31,020 nucleotides of DNA. It comes from a bacterium. GTDB lineage: Bacteria; AUK180. The stretch's first letter is position 1; the number at the start of each line of letters is the position of its first letter. Positions 16,410 through 29,718 of the stretch are shown here, piece after piece. Under the pieces are notes generated by a model. It ran no database searches, was not told where the DNA came from, and was given only the letters and a program-made list of their open reading frames with translations. The stretch is from NCBI GenBank assembly GCA_030622125.1, contig JAUXGM010000006.1:1-31020 (forward strand). Reading direction: 5' to 3'. A program made the translations under genes and the position numbers.

Positions 16410-18660
16410 TTACATTTTTACCATCACTACTGTCATTGAAACCATCAACAAGGGGGTGATTTTTTAGATACTCTCTTATACTCTCCCGAAGTCGCCCCGT
16501 TCCCTTGCCGTGAAGAATGCTTATTTCCTTTGCTCCAATGACAAATCCCTCATTGATGACCTGTTCAATTTCAAGAAGTGCTTCATCAACTATTTTGCCT
16601 CTAACATCTATGCGGGTTCTGCCCTTAATTTTATAACTAACTGTTGAAGCAATAACCTCATTCTTTTTTTTCTCTCTGATATCTTCAACCATATCATAAT
16701 CAACCATAAGTGAAAATTCTCCCATTTCAACTTTGATGCTATCCTTTTCCAACTCAATTATTTTGTAATAGTCGGATGAATTGGTAAGTTTTACAAAATC
16801 TCCAATTTTGAAAGATATTTTATCGGTTACCGTCTTAACATCAGGTTTTAATTTTTTGACCGCTTTTTCATTGTTATCAATTATCTTTAAAAATTTTTCC
16901 TTTTTCTCCTTTTTCAATGGAGCGATATCCTTTTTTAATCTCTCTAATTCAGATCGTAATTCATTATATTTTCTTTCGAATTCCCTTTTATTGTCTTTTG
17001 CCGCATGCTTTAATTTTCTACTTAATTCATTTTTAATTTGTTCGTTATTAGTAATTAATTCTTTTAATTGGGACTCTTTTTTTATGCACTCCCAAACAAA
17101 TTTATCGGCTTCCTCCTTACTCTTTTTGTAATCACTGTAATCAGTTCCTATTTTTGACTTTACCAGATCAATATAATGGTGATCTAAGTTTAGTCTTTCT
17201 GCGATCTCTATCGCATAACTATCACCGGATATACCATAATGTATTTGATAAGTGGGAATTAAATTCTCCGTATCAAAGATCATTGCTGCAATCTCGGTAT
17301 TTTCTTTTTTCTTTGCGTAGTCCTTTAAGGTATATGAATGCGTTGTAAAAACAGAAAATCCGCCTCTTTTGAGTAAAATGTCTATCAATGCCATTGCAAA
17401 TGCATCGGAAAGTGCCGGTTCCGTTCCTGTACCCGGCTCATCAAAAAGAGCAATGTCATTTTCATCGAAATTATCAAGGGTCTCTTTTATCTTCATAAGA
17501 TGGGCGGAAAAAGTAGAGAGTGCCGAAGAAATATTTTGACGATCTCCGATATCAATAAATATATTATTGAAATAGGGAACAATAGTGCCCCACTCGGTAG
17601 GGATTGGAATTCCCATTTTTGTTAATATTGCAATAATTGCAATAGTTTTAAGTGTAATTGTCTTTCCTCCCGTATTTGGACCCGTGATAAGAAGAATATT
17701 GTAATTCTTTTGATCAAGATCAAATGGAACAACTTTGCCCTGCCATTCCAAAAGCGGATGCCTTCCCCTTATGATCTTTAAGTGATCTCCAATGGTTGGA
17801 ATGGAATAGTTGTATTTTCTCAAAAATCTGATCATTGTAAGAAAGTATTCAAATCTTTCTTGATAAATGATATTATTAAGATAGGTATCCTTTTTTGAAC
17901 GAAGTTTTTCGGTTAATGCCCTCAATATTTTAATTATTTCAAAATTTATTTCCTCCTCTGTTTCTCTTAAAGCATTATTGTTATAGACAATTTCCATCGG
18001 CTCAATAAATGTTGTTTGTCCGGTAGCGGAAATGGAATGGATAATCCCTTTTATTTTGTGTTTGAAATTGGAGTTTATCGGAATAACGAACCTTTCATCT
18101 TTTAAGGTATAAAAATTGTCCCGAAGATAGCCGAGTTCATCATACCGTTTTAAAAGGCGTTCAAGCCTTCCTCTTACCGAATTTTTCAATCCGTCTAATT
18201 TTTTATAAAGCGCTTTTAATTTTTTACTTGCATCCTGTTTCATTTCCCCTTTTTTGGTATTTATTCTTCTTTCAATTTCAGTAATAAAATTCTGATTTAA
18301 AGAAATTGGAAAATCATTAAGAAGGTTACATTTTTTTAATACCGGCTCTACCTCAAAATTTTGCTTTTCAACAAAATAGATATTTAGCAACTCTTCTATT
18401 TTCAAGTAATAATTATGGATCTTTATGTTTTTAAAATAGGAGGGATAATTCTCCGGAATAAATAAAATCGGTAATTGTCCATCAAAATCAAGAAGCTTTA
18501 GCATTATTTCGTAATTTTTTAATATACCATCCTTTTTTAAAAATTGGTTATTGATGACCATTTTTTTAACACTTTCTGCCTGAGTATGAGTGGAAATAAT
18601 CCCAAGAATTTCCATGATCTCTACCTCATCATAGTAATCGGCTGCAAGATTTTTTTTCAT
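16375..18660 (-). CDS. mutS2: MutS2 family ATPase/nuclease
   Basis: A 761-aa cytoplasmic DNA- or ribosome-associated ATPase. Core and lever regions with SISATGQTTFIEP (209-221) lead into Walker A GPNTGGKT (327-334), the signature IGDRQNISSALSTFSAHL, Walker B IALFDEPGTGTEP, and TTHSYTLKDYA. A coiled-coil and a KOW-like segment follow (KIGDFVKLTNSSDYYKIIEL), and the C-terminal Smr domain (IDVRGKIVDEALLEIEQV, then ISILHGKGTGRLRESIREYL) carries the HGxGxG motif. The Smr DLRG motif is DVRG here. MutS2 suppresses recombination or rescues collided ribosomes, depending on species. The N-terminal 60 residues differ from the usual LEFDKIL opening. The start ATG abuts the lipoprotein stop exactly. Confidence 0.95.
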   Translation of the reverse strand: MKKNLAADYYDEVEIMEILGIISTHTQAESVKKMVINNQFLKKDGILKNYEIMLKLLDFDGQLPILFIPENYPSYFKNIKIHNYYLKIEELLNIYFVEKQNFEVEPVLKKCNLLNDFPISLNQNFITEIERRINTKKGEMKQDASKKLKALYKKLDGLKNSVRGRLERLLKRYDELGYLRDNFYTLKDERFVIPINSNFKHKIKGIIHSISATGQTTFIEPMEIVYNNNALRETEEEINFEIIKILRALTEKLRSKKDTYLNNIIYQERFEYFLTMIRFLRKYNYSIPTIGDHLKIIRGRHPLLEWQGKVVPFDLDQKNYNILLITGPNTGGKTITLKTIAIIAILTKMGIPIPTEWGTIVPYFNNIFIDIGDRQNISSALSTFSAHLMKIKETLDNFDENDIALFDEPGTGTEPALSDAFAMALIDILLKRGGFSVFTTHSYTLKDYAKKKENTEIAAMIFDTENLIPTYQIHYGISGDSYAIEIAERLNLDHHYIDLVKSKIGTDYSDYKKSKEEADKFVWECIKKESQLKELITNNEQIKNELSRKLKHAAKDNKREFERKYNELRSELERLKKDIAPLKKEKKEKFLKIIDNNEKAVKKLKPDVKTVTDKISFKIGDFVKLTNSSDYYKIIELEKDSIKVEMGEFSLMVDYDMVEDIREKKKNEVIASTVSYKIKGRTRIDVRGKIVDEALLEIEQVINEGFVIGAKEISILHGKGTGRLRESIREYLKNHPLVDGFNDSSDGKNVNAGVTIVELKK

Positions 18661-19428
18661 TTACTTTTCAAGATTTTTAAGTTTTTCCTTTATAATTTCG
18701 GTTTTATAATTCTTTGATAAAAGATCTATATAGATTTTTTTGGCGTTCGTGTATTTTTTGTGATCGTAGTAAAGTTCGGCGATCAAGAAATTCCCTTCAT
18801 TGGTATAGATTTCAGAGGAAGCATACTTTGAATAATATTTTATTGCTTTTTTCCAATTTCCATCGGATTTTACCATATTTCCAAGCATCATATAAATATT
18901 TGCTTTATCATCTTTTTTTATCTTAAATCGAGACAGATAATTCAATAACTCTTTTTCGCCGTCATTATATAATTTTTTTATCATAAAACATCGATAAATA
19001 TTTTCAATTATTTTAGTCAGTTCAACTTCTGCATCTTTATATTTAAAGAGATTTTTATATTCATATATTGCTTTCTCATAACTTTTAAATTCATTCTTGT
19101 ATATATCGGCAATCGCTTTTTGGGATAAGTAGGCATACTTGCCCTTAAAATCTGCAAGAACAATTGCTTTTTGATATTCAATAACAGCAAGTTCATATCT
19201 TTTAAGACTAATGGAATAAATATTTCCAATATTGTATTCCGACATCGGACCATATTTTGACCTTTTATTTTTAAAAACAATGGAAGAAAATTTACTTATA
19301 GCTTCTTCATACTTACCCTTTTTCCAAAGTTTAAACGCTGTTATATAAGTATTTCTTTCTGTTTCACATCCGAGTAGAAGAAAAAGAAAGAAAAGAAGAA
19401 AAACCTTGTTAATCCTCAAAATCTTCAT
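18661..19428 (-). CDS. TPR lipoprotein
   Basis: A 255-aa protein with a lipoprotein signal peptide ending in the lipobox LLLGC (Cys at residue 21), so it is membrane-anchored in the envelope. The mature part consists of TPR-like helical pairs ([74 protein letters not shown]). The layout resembles BamD/YfiO-type or other TPR lipoproteins, but it is not clearly BamD. The start overlaps the 3' end of gyrA by 20 bases and the stop directly abuts mutS2, so it is translated from the gyr transcript. Confidence 0.8.
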   Translation of the reverse strand: MKILRINKVFLLFFLFLLLGCETERNTYITAFKLWKKGKYEEAISKFSSIVFKNKRSKYGPMSEYNIGNIYSISLKRYELAVIEYQKAIVLADFKGKYAYLSQKAIADIYKNEFKSYEKAIYEYKNLFKYKDAEVELTKIIENIYRCFMIKKLYNDGEKELLNYLSRFKIKKDDKANIYMMLGNMVKSDGNWKKAIKYYSKYASSEIYTNEGNFLIAELYYDHKKYTNAKKIYIDLLSKNYKTEIIKEKLKNLEK

Positions 19429-21835
19429 TGTAGACCTTTTCCAACGAGATCACCTCGTCATTTTTTGAAACATTCATTACCCTTACCCCCTGAGTGTTTC
19501 TACCAATTACCCGAAATTCCTTCATATTAACTCGGATCATTATTCCATTTTTTGATATGAGCATAAGTTCATCATCATCGGTAACTTGTTTTACTTCAAC
19601 AACATTCCCGCTTCTTAATGTGGTTTTGATGTTAATAATTCCTTTTCCGGATCGTGCCTGCACTCTGTAATCGGAAGCATTGGTCCGTTTCCCGATTCCC
19701 TTTTGGGTTATTGTAAAAATTGAAGCATCTGCATTCAGTATCTCAGCACTTATCACCTCATCATCACTTTTAAGGACAATACCTCTTACTCCTCTGCTCT
19801 TTCTAAGAAGCGGACGCGCATCTTTTTCATTAAAGGTAATTGATTTTCCATGTTTTGTGGCAAGAAAGATATTGTCCTTTCCTGTTGTAAGTCCGGCAAA
19901 GATCAGATCATCTCCTTCATCCATATTTATTGCTATGATTCCCGATGATCTTGGATTTGAAAATAATGTTAGATTTGATTTTTTAACAACCCCTTTTCTG
20001 GTAGCCATAAATACAAAGTGCTGATCATCAAAATCATCAACAACAACGATAGATTTTATTTTTTCATCCTGTTCTATCGGAAGCAGATTGATAATCGCTC
20101 TTCCTTTTGCTTGTTTTGAGCTCTCCGGAATGTTATACCCCTTCAACCAATAACATTTACCCTTAGAGGTATATATCAAAAGGTAGGAATGGGTATTGGC
20201 GGTGTATATCTGTTCAATAAAATCATCATCTTTTGCGGTTGCTCCTCGGGCGCCCTTGCCGCCACGTCTTTGTGCTCTGATACTGTCTTCGGAGATTCGC
20301 TTTATGTATCCGGAATGACTGAGTAAGAGAACAATATTCTCTTTCGGGATAAGATCTTCCGGTAATATTTCATCATCGGAATCTATGATTTGACTTCGTC
20401 TTTCATCATTAAATTCTTCTCTTAATTCTGTAAGTTCCTTTTTTATAATTCTTTCTACTTCTCTTGGATTTTCAAGGATCATCTCAAAATTCTCGACCTC
20501 GGAATATTTTTCTTTGAGTTCATTTTCAATGTTTATTCTTTCCAGTCCCGTTAATTGATGTAATTTCATCTCAAGAATTGCTTGTGCCTGAATGGTGGAT
20601 AGATTGAACTTTGTTTTTAACTTATTTCGTGCTTCTTCGGTTGTTTTTGAACTTCTTATAATAGATATGATAAGATCAATATTGTCAAGAGCGATCTTTA
20701 ATCCCTCTAAAATATGCGCCCTTTTTCTTGCTTTTGCAAGTAAGAACTCAGTTCGTCTTTGGACAACATTCTTTCTTTGAAGAATGTAAGCATCAAGAAC
20801 CTGGGGAAGGGTAAATTCTATCGGCTTTCCATTGCTTATTGCAAGCATAATAGCACCGAATGTTGTTTTTAACTGGGTATGTTTGTAGAGTTGATTTTGA
20901 ACAACCTTTGGAATTGCATCTCTTTTAAGTTCAATCACTATCCTGATACCTTTTTTATTGGATTCATCCCGAATATCCGCAAGTCCTTGTATTATATTGT
21001 TATTTGCTAATTTTGCAATATTTGTTATTAAATTCGCTTTGTTCACCATATATGGAATTTCCGAAACAATTATGGCATTCCTACCGTTTCTTACCTCTTC
21101 TATTTGAGATTTTGCTTGAATAATTATCTTTCCCCGTCCGGTTTTATACATATTGAAGATACCGGTTTTTCCTGTAATAATAGCACCTGTCGGAAAATCC
21201 GGTCCTTTTACAAATTGCATTAATTCCTCAACGGTTGCTTCGGCATTATCTATTTTATAAATAATTCCATCAATGATCTCACCAATGTTATGCGGCGGAA
21301 TGTTGGTTGCCATTCCTACGGCAATTCCGGAACTGCCGTTTAAGAGTATATTCGGAAGCAAAGCCGGAAGATTTGTCGGTTCTCTGGTGGTTTCATCAAA
21401 GGTAGGTGAAAACTCCACCGTGTCTTTTTCAATATCTTCCAACATCTTCATAGCAATTTTTGAAAGCTTAACCTCCGTATATCTGTAAGCTGCCGCCGGG
21501 TCGCCGTCAATAGACCCGAAATTCCCCTGTCCTTTTATAAGTGGGTACCGAAGAGAAAATTCCTGTACCATTCTAACGATGGAATCATAAACCGCCTGAT
21601 CGCCATGCGGATGGTATTTTTTTATAACCTCACCGACAACACCTGCTGATTTTATAAATCTTTTACTCGGAAGTATTCCCTCTTTTAGCATTGCATAAAG
21701 TATTCTTCGATGAACCGGTTTTAAGCCATCTCGTATATCGGGAAGTGCTCTTCCAATTATAACGCTCATTGCATAATCAATATAAGAAGCTTCTACCTCC
21801 GATTTTATATTTACATTGTGAATATTTTCTGTCAT
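19409..21835 (-). CDS. gyrA: DNA gyrase subunit A
   Basis: An 808-aa breakage-reunion subunit of gyrase; with GyrB it introduces negative supercoils. The catalytic Tyr is Y119 in [11 protein letters not shown]. The N-terminal [24 protein letters not shown], the isoleucine region [16 protein letters not shown] and six C-terminal beta-pinwheel blades are present. The GyrA box QRRGGKG ([13 protein letters not shown], near residue 530) distinguishes it from ParC. In the quinolone-resistance region the sequence is [10 protein letters not shown]: Gln80 replaces the usual Ser (E. coli Ser83), while the acidic Asp84 is kept. AGGAG precedes ATG 21835 at good spacing; the gene begins nine bases after gyrB. 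Confidence 0.98.
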   Translation of the reverse strand: MTENIHNVNIKSEVEASYIDYAMSVIIGRALPDIRDGLKPVHRRILYAMLKEGILPSKRFIKSAGVVGEVIKKYHPHGDQAVYDSIVRMVQEFSLRYPLIKGQGNFGSIDGDPAAAYRYTEVKLSKIAMKMLEDIEKDTVEFSPTFDETTREPTNLPALLPNILLNGSSGIAVGMATNIPPHNIGEIIDGIIYKIDNAEATVEELMQFVKGPDFPTGAIITGKTGIFNMYKTGRGKIIIQAKSQIEEVRNGRNAIIVSEIPYMVNKANLITNIAKLANNNIIQGLADIRDESNKKGIRIVIELKRDAIPKVVQNQLYKHTQLKTTFGAIMLAISNGKPIEFTLPQVLDAYILQRKNVVQRRTEFLLAKARKRAHILEGLKIALDNIDLIISIIRSSKTTEEARNKLKTKFNLSTIQAQAILEMKLHQLTGLERINIENELKEKYSEVENFEMILENPREVERIIKKELTELREEFNDERRSQIIDSDDEILPEDLIPKENIVLLLSHSGYIKRISEDSIRAQRRGGKGARGATAKDDDFIEQIYTANTHSYLLIYTSKGKCYWLKGYNIPESSKQAKGRAIINLLPIEQDEKIKSIVVVDDFDDQHFVFMATRKGVVKKSNLTLFSNPRSSGIIAINMDEGDDLIFAGLTTGKDNIFLATKHGKSITFNEKDARPLLRKSRGVRGIVLKSDDEVISAEILNADASIFTITQKGIGKRTNASDYRVQARSGKGIINIKTTLRSGNVVEVKQVTDDDELMLISKNGIMIRVNMKEFRVIGRNTQGVRVMNVSKNDEVISLEKVYNEDFED

Positions 21836-21844
21836 TTAATTCTC

Positions 21845-24631
<2,787 letters not shown>

Positions 24632-24635
<4 letters not shown>

Positions 24636-25762
24636 TCAATCGGTCTAATCGGCATAATGATCGTAAAATAGCTATCTATGTCTTTCGGTTTCATCAACAT
24701 CGGTGCCCGCTCATCTTCAAAGTAAAGCTCCAATTCGGAATTGTCCATATTTACTATTGCGTCCCTTAAATAATTAATATTGAAAATTACCTTTATTGTT
24801 TCTTTATTATTCCCAAGATTAACGGTTTCTTTTGCTTCTCCGACTTCGGTTAGATCGGTATATATTGTTAAAATATCATTATTAAAATCTAAGTTTACAT
24901 TATAGCTTTTTTTCTCGGCAAGAAGAGCGACAAAATCAATTGCTTTCAGCATATCGGCTCTTTGCAGAATTATACTCTTCATTGATGAGATTTCAGGAAT
25001 AATTCCCTCATAATCAGGATAATCTCCAACGATCAGTTTACCGATGATCTCTGTATTTTCATATAAGAATACGATCTGTCCATCGTTATCGGGTATTACT
25101 ATTGAGACTGGAATATCGGTTTGAGGAAGTGAGTTTACAAGATAGGTTAAAAGTTTTTCCGGGATCACAAATTTTTGATCGGTTTTTGGGGGTTTTTGAA
25201 ATTCAACATCCATTTTATCTACAACAAGCCTATGTGTATCGGTGGAGATCATATTAAACCTTTTTTCATTGAGAAAAATTTCCCACAAAGAACCTCTTAA
25301 TATCATATTTGTCGTATCCTTTGAAACGCCGTACAATGTTCTTTTCATATTTTCTTTTAGTAGAGATGCGGAAAGAATAAATGAATCCCTTTCCTCAAAT
25401 TTAGGAAAGATCGGATATTCCGATTCGGACAAACAAGCAAAAGTTACTTTTTTATCATCTGATTTTATAATGACCGTATCTGAGCCGGTTTGTTCGATCT
25501 CAATTTCTTCCGTATCATATTTTGAAAGCATTTTGTTCAAAAACTTGCCGGGAAGTCCAATTGCACCTTCCTCCACAATATTTGCCTCTATTTTCTTTTT
25601 AAGATTTATCTCATAGTCCGTAGCTTGTAATATCAATCCCTCTGATTTGCTTGCTTTCATAAGAATAAATGATATTGCTCTGTAAGTTGTTGCAGGCACC
25701 AAAATGGTATTTAATTCCGCAACTGCATCGCGTAAAATGTCAGTTTTCACTACAAGTTTCAT
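24632..25762 (-). CDS. dnaN: DNA polymerase III sliding clamp (beta subunit)
   Basis: A 376-aa three-domain ring subunit that tethers polymerase to DNA. The start is MKLVVKTDILRDAVAELNTIL, with ATG 25762 preceded by GGAGG at five bases. The in-frame ATG 25774 lies upstream of this ribosome site and next to the predicted transcription start, so it is rejected. Clamp signatures include LPGKFLNKMLSKY, FACLSESEYPIFP, VSKDTTNMILRGSLWEI, STDTHRLVVDK, KLIVGDYPDYEGIIP and the C-terminal YFTIIMPIRP. It is the first gene of the long minus-strand run that includes gyrB and gyrA. Confidence 0.97.
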
Positions 25763-25781
25763 AGCAACCTCCATAAATAAT

Positions 25782-25810
25782 ATTATACCATTTTTTCATA
25801 AAATTTTCAA
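25782..25810 (-). promoter_or_regulatory. Predicted sigma70-type promoter of dnaN
   Basis: TTGAAA (25805-25810) and TATAAT (25782-25787) are exactly 17 bases apart on the minus strand. The expected start is near 25775, giving a leader of about 13 bases that holds only the GGAGG of dnaN. The -35 element overlaps the stop codon of the cyclase gene. Confidence 0.7.
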
Positions 25811-28800
25811 ATTTTTATTGTTTTTTTTATCCTTTTATATTGGTAACTTTTTTTATCCAGTTTATTATAATGTTTCCTTATTAATGCTATATATTTTTTA
25901 TCGGAAGTAAGTTCATAAGCAATTTCATAATAAGTAATATTTTCAGTAACTCCTTGTGCCAATTTCTTTGCTTCATCCAAACTCTTCTTCATTTTTTTCA
26001 CATTATTTAATTTCCCGTTCAGTTTCGCTTCTGTTAATTTTAAGTTAAATATGTCCCCTCGAAATTTGTGAGTTTCGGCAAGTTTAATGATCCTATTAAG
26101 ATCTTTTTGAATGGATTTGTAATCTTTTAATTCATACGCAACCTTAAATAAAATATCATAATGCGACGGAAGCCAATAATAGAGTTTAATTTCTTCGCTA
26201 AGCTTAACAGATTCACTTATTGCCTCGAATGCCTTTTTATATTCTTTTTGCTCATAATATATTCCGGCAATATTTGATAAATTTACACTTATTCCCTTGG
26301 GATCGTTAATTTCTCGCCGAATCCGCAATGCATTTTTTAACAATTTCATTCCCCTTGGGAAATTGCCGCAATATGCATCGATACTTGCAAGATTTCCTGC
26401 GATCAAAGCATAATGGCTTTTATCGTTATTCTTTTTTGTAAGGTTCAAACCTTCGGATAAGTAGCTTTTGGCTTTATCTATTTTATGTAAATTGTGATAT
26501 AAACTCCCTATATTCGATAGGAGTATCGTTGTCATTAAATAATCACCCAATTTTTTGGCAATTTCCAATGATTTTTTATAATACCTCAATGTGTAATGAT
26601 ATTTATTCATATAAAAATAGCTGTTTCCAAGATTGACATAGATTTTTCCCATTCCTCTTAAATTATTATTTTTTTTAGCAATGTCAAGAGCATTTTTCCC
26701 GTATATCACTGCCTCGTCAAAATTTGACATTTGATTTTTTAATGCTCCAAGATTGGAATATATCTTTTGTTTATCTTCATCTGTTGCATATTTTAACGCT
26801 TTTTTATACATTTTCTCGGAAAGTTCGTTCTTTCGCAGGTAATAATAATTTCTACCCGATAAAATATAATAATCGAATTTGTGACTCTTCGAATTCTTTA
26901 ATCTTTTTATAAATAGAGCGGCATTTTCATAATCACCCTTTTGAATGTATAATTCAACAAGTGAAGAATATATTTCTCCGCTCAGTTTATTTATTTTACA
27001 TTTTTTGGTTTCGTTTAATAAAATCTTTTCCGCCGATCTCCAATTTCCCAAAATTGTTTCAGTATTACTAATATCAATTTGTGCCTTATGGTATATTAAA
27101 GACCCCTTTTTACAAAGTTTCAGGCATTTTTTAAGGTAATTGACGGCATTGTTGTAATACCCTTTTTGTATTTCTACCTCACTTAATTTATAATAATATT
27201 TTGCGGCTTTATCATTTTTTTCCGAAGATTCATAGTGATATGCAAGTAGATCCAGTTTATCACTATTTACTTTTTCCAACAAAGCGGCAATTTTCCCATG
27301 AAGTAAGATCAGTTCTTTTTTCAATTGAAGTTGATATATGGTGTCTCTAAATATTGAATGTTTGAATATATAAATAAATTCATTTATAATATCGATAATA
27401 TTTTCATCCATTGATATTGAAACGGTTTTCATGATTTCTCGCTGAGCCAATAATCTTGAAACGGTCTCTATATCAAATATTTTTCCGTATACAGCAGCAA
27501 TTTTTAAAAAATTTTTGACTTCTCGGGAAAGATAGTCGAACTTTGATAAGATAATTGCTTCCAATTTAATGTCCAATTCTCCTATATTTTTTAAATCTTT
27601 GACTTTTTTCAGATAATCGGATATTTGCAAAACATAAAAAGGAATTCCCTCCGTTTTTCGGTAGATCTCATTTTTTATCTTATTATTCAACTTAACAATA
27701 CCTGTTTTCTCAAGAAACTCAACCACATTTTGTTCATTAAAAGGGGTTAGGTTCAGTTCTATCATTTCTATATTCTTAAAACAATTATTTTCATCTCTTT
27801 TTCCCCTGAAAGTACCGATAAGTTTTACATTTTTACATTTATTTAGAAGATTTTCAAAAAAATTGCTAAATCTTTCATCTGAAAAATTGGCATCATCTAT
27901 AAAAAAGATCTTTTCTTTATCTACGGCATTTAAAATTTCAATGACGGCATTGACCTTTATCTTTTCTTTTTCTTTTTCATCTAATTTTTCTAATTCTTGA
28001 ATGGTTATTTCCTTTTTTTGAATAAAATATAAAAATGTTTCAAATTCCTCTTTGTTTCTATTTTTTTTCAATAATTCTACAATATTATAGGAGAGAGATA
28101 CCTTTCTTAAAACGCCGTTGATGAAATTGTCAAAATCAATATTTTCCTTTGTTAAATAAGAGGCAAAAAATAATTTTCTTGAACCTAATATATCCAAGAA
28201 ATGCTCAACAAGATAGGTTTTTCCTATACCTGCTTCACCGTAGATACCTAATACATCATTATTTGATTGCTCTAAAAAAAATTTTATTTTCTCTAATTCT
28301 TTTTCCCTTCCGATGAAGATATTTTCTCTCTTACTTTTTATAATATTTTTGATCCGGTAAACTTTTATCTTTTCCTTTTTACCTTTAAGATGTATATTTC
28401 CAATGAAATTACTGTAAACTTTTAAAAAATTTAAGGTCTTTTTGTCCGTATAAACACTGTTTTTTTCCGCTTTTGACATCAATCTGGCAGCAGTATTCAC
28501 TCTATCGCCGATTGCAGTATATTCCAATAAATTATCACCACCGATGAGTCCGGACAATACCTTGCCGAGAGAGATGCCGATCTTACATTCTTCCCCTCTC
28601 TCTTTTGCCAACTTAACTATTTGAATCCCGCATTCAACCGCTTTGTCTGCATAATCTATTTTCATTTTGGGAATACCAAAAAAAGCAGGGATAACAAATC
28701 CTTTATCCCCATATTCAATCTCATTAAAAAAACCGCCTTTTGATTCAATCAAATTTAATACTTTTCCGATAAAAATTTTATTGAATTTGCCCTTAAAATA

Positions 28801-29397
28801 AAGTTTTACGAAAAATGAGAGACAGGTTCTGAATTCACTTTTGATATTAAGTATTTTATTTGAAGAAACATATTTTTTTTCGTCATAGTGAGAATTTTTT
28901 ATGAAATTGTTTGAATTTAAAGGCTTTAATATCTTTTTCAAGTTGGCTGCTTCACGAACCGGATTCCCATATACGCAAAGGACCTCTCTTTTTTTTATTT
29001 TTACAAATTCAATGTTAATTTCACCGACGGAATAACCGGTTTTAACCGCTATTTTTACTTTTTCTTTTTGAGATAAGTCAATGATCGGAAGATGATCTAT
29101 AAAATTTCTGATCTCATTATCAATTTTTTGCGGGTTGAATTTATCAAAAAAAACCGCAAAAAAAGCATCACCGGAATAATTATAAATATATCCGCCATTT
29201 TTATTGATAATAAGGTCAATCCCACTGAAAATATCGTTTATTAAGAAAGTTAGTTTTTCAATTCCAATCTTGCCCTGATGCATAAAATGTTCCGTTAAAT
29301 TTGTAAATCCCGTTAAATCCCCAAAAAATATTCCGGCATTATAGTTTGTTTGTTTCGTAGGAAGGAAAGATAAAAATTCGGGTATTAATCTTTTCAT
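25807..29397 (-). CDS. Soluble-adenylyl-cyclase-like protein: two class III cyclase domains, AAA ATPase, TPRs
   Basis: A 1196-aa cytoplasmic protein. C1 (about 15-155) keeps both metal aspartates, D27 in FFGDLTGFTNLTE and D77 in YNYSGDAFFAVF, but its YGNPVREAANL is a degraded transition-state motif. C2 (about 190-350) lacks the first metal site but keeps EYTAIGDRVNTAARL with N301 and R305. The two halves would thus make one composite active site, as in animal soluble adenylyl cyclase. FIGREKEL and Walker A GEAGIGKT (387-394), then IFFIDDANFSDERF, mark an AAA/NACHT-like ATPase. From about 720 on there are at least ten TPRs. The likely product is cAMP; the substrate is not proven. It ends 44 bases before dnaN and has its own predicted promoter. 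Confidence 0.9.
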   Translation of the reverse strand: MKRLIPEFLSFLPTKQTNYNAGIFFGDLTGFTNLTEHFMHQGKIGIEKLTFLINDIFSGIDLIINKNGGYIYNYSGDAFFAVFFDKFNPQKIDNEIRNFIDHLPIIDLSQKEKVKIAVKTGYSVGEINIEFVKIKKREVLCVYGNPVREAANLKKILKPLNSNNFIKNSHYDEKKYVSSNKILNIKSEFRTCLSFFVKLYFKGKFNKIFIGKVLNLIESKGGFFNEIEYGDKGFVIPAFFGIPKMKIDYADKAVECGIQIVKLAKERGEECKIGISLGKVLSGLIGGDNLLEYTAIGDRVNTAARLMSKAEKNSVYTDKKTLNFLKVYSNFIGNIHLKGKKEKIKVYRIKNIIKSKRENIFIGREKELEKIKFFLEQSNNDVLGIYGEAGIGKTYLVEHFLDILGSRKLFFASYLTKENIDFDNFINGVLRKVSLSYNIVELLKKNRNKEEFETFLYFIQKKEITIQELEKLDEKEKEKIKVNAVIEILNAVDKEKIFFIDDANFSDERFSNFFENLLNKCKNVKLIGTFRGKRDENNCFKNIEMIELNLTPFNEQNVVEFLEKTGIVKLNNKIKNEIYRKTEGIPFYVLQISDYLKKVKDLKNIGELDIKLEAIILSKFDYLSREVKNFLKIAAVYGKIFDIETVSRLLAQREIMKTVSISMDENIIDIINEFIYIFKHSIFRDTIYQLQLKKELILLHGKIAALLEKVNSDKLDLLAYHYESSEKNDKAAKYYYKLSEVEIQKGYYNNAVNYLKKCLKLCKKGSLIYHKAQIDISNTETILGNWRSAEKILLNETKKCKINKLSGEIYSSLVELYIQKGDYENAALFIKRLKNSKSHKFDYYILSGRNYYYLRKNELSEKMYKKALKYATDEDKQKIYSNLGALKNQMSNFDEAVIYGKNALDIAKKNNNLRGMGKIYVNLGNSYFYMNKYHYTLRYYKKSLEIAKKLGDYLMTTILLSNIGSLYHNLHKIDKAKSYLSEGLNLTKKNNDKSHYALIAGNLASIDAYCGNFPRGMKLLKNALRIRREINDPKGISVNLSNIAGIYYEQKEYKKAFEAISESVKLSEEIKLYYWLPSHYDILFKVAYELKDYKSIQKDLNRIIKLAETHKFRGDIFNLKLTEAKLNGKLNNVKKMKKSLDEAKKLAQGVTENITYYEIAYELTSDKKYIALIRKHYNKLDKKSYQYKRIKKTIKI

Positions 29398-29400
29398 TTT

Positions 29401-29448
29401 TTATGTGATTCTCTTCGGAATTTTATTGCAATTTAATTTATTCATCAT
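29401..29448 (-). CDS. Possible 15-codon leader ORF of the cyclase gene
   Basis: ATG 29448 to TAA 29401 encodes MMNKLNCNKIPKRIT. AAGGTG at 29455-29460 lies six bases before the ATG. The stop is followed by one AAA codon and then the cyclase ATG in the same frame. The cyclase has only a weak ribosome site of its own, so coupling through this leader is conceivable. A frame this short can arise by chance. Confidence 0.3.
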   Translation of the reverse strand: MMNKLNCNKIPKRIT

Positions 29449-29472
29449 TTACAACACCTTTTTTAATATTAA

Positions 29473-29501
29473 ATTATACTCTATTTTTCGCTAAATTTCA
29501 A
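29473..29501 (-). promoter_or_regulatory. Predicted sigma70-type promoter of the cyclase gene
   Basis: TTGAAA (29496-29501) and TATAAT (29473-29478) are exactly 17 bases apart on the minus strand, the same hexamers and spacing as the dnaN promoter. The start is expected near 29466, about 70 bases before the cyclase ATG, so the possible leader ORF lies within the transcript. Confidence 0.7.
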
Positions 29502-29682
29502 CGAAAAAAAAAGGACGGTGCTTGTATTTTTGTATTTTTGACAAGGGAAATGGAGACAATGGTTTATTCTTTTGCGAAATATGATTTTTTAACCATTATT
29601 CCGTCATTATGAGCCCCGTCTCTATTTCGGATGGTATAGTGAACAGTCGGCGTCGTTCCAGATGTAAACACCGCCTACGATA

Positions 29683-29712
29683 GGGACATACGTTGCTTGC
29701 ATCGTATGTCCC
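29683..29712. repeat. GGGAC-type hairpin at 29.7 kb
   Basis: GGGACATACG (29683-29692) and CGTATGTCCC (29703-29712) are perfect inverted arms around a 10-base loop. The outer GGGAC/GTCCC matches the units near the RAYT, but the inner arm differs (ATACG instead of ACACCTC), so membership in the same family is likely rather than certain. It lies in a locally GC-richer stretch (about 29600-29720) that contains no gene. Confidence 0.55.
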
Positions 29713-29718
29713 GTAGAG

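Noticed and set aside
25763-25774. Upstream ATG for dnaN (MEVA...)
   Set aside because: It lies upstream of the GGAGG and at the predicted transcription start; the next ATG has proper spacing.
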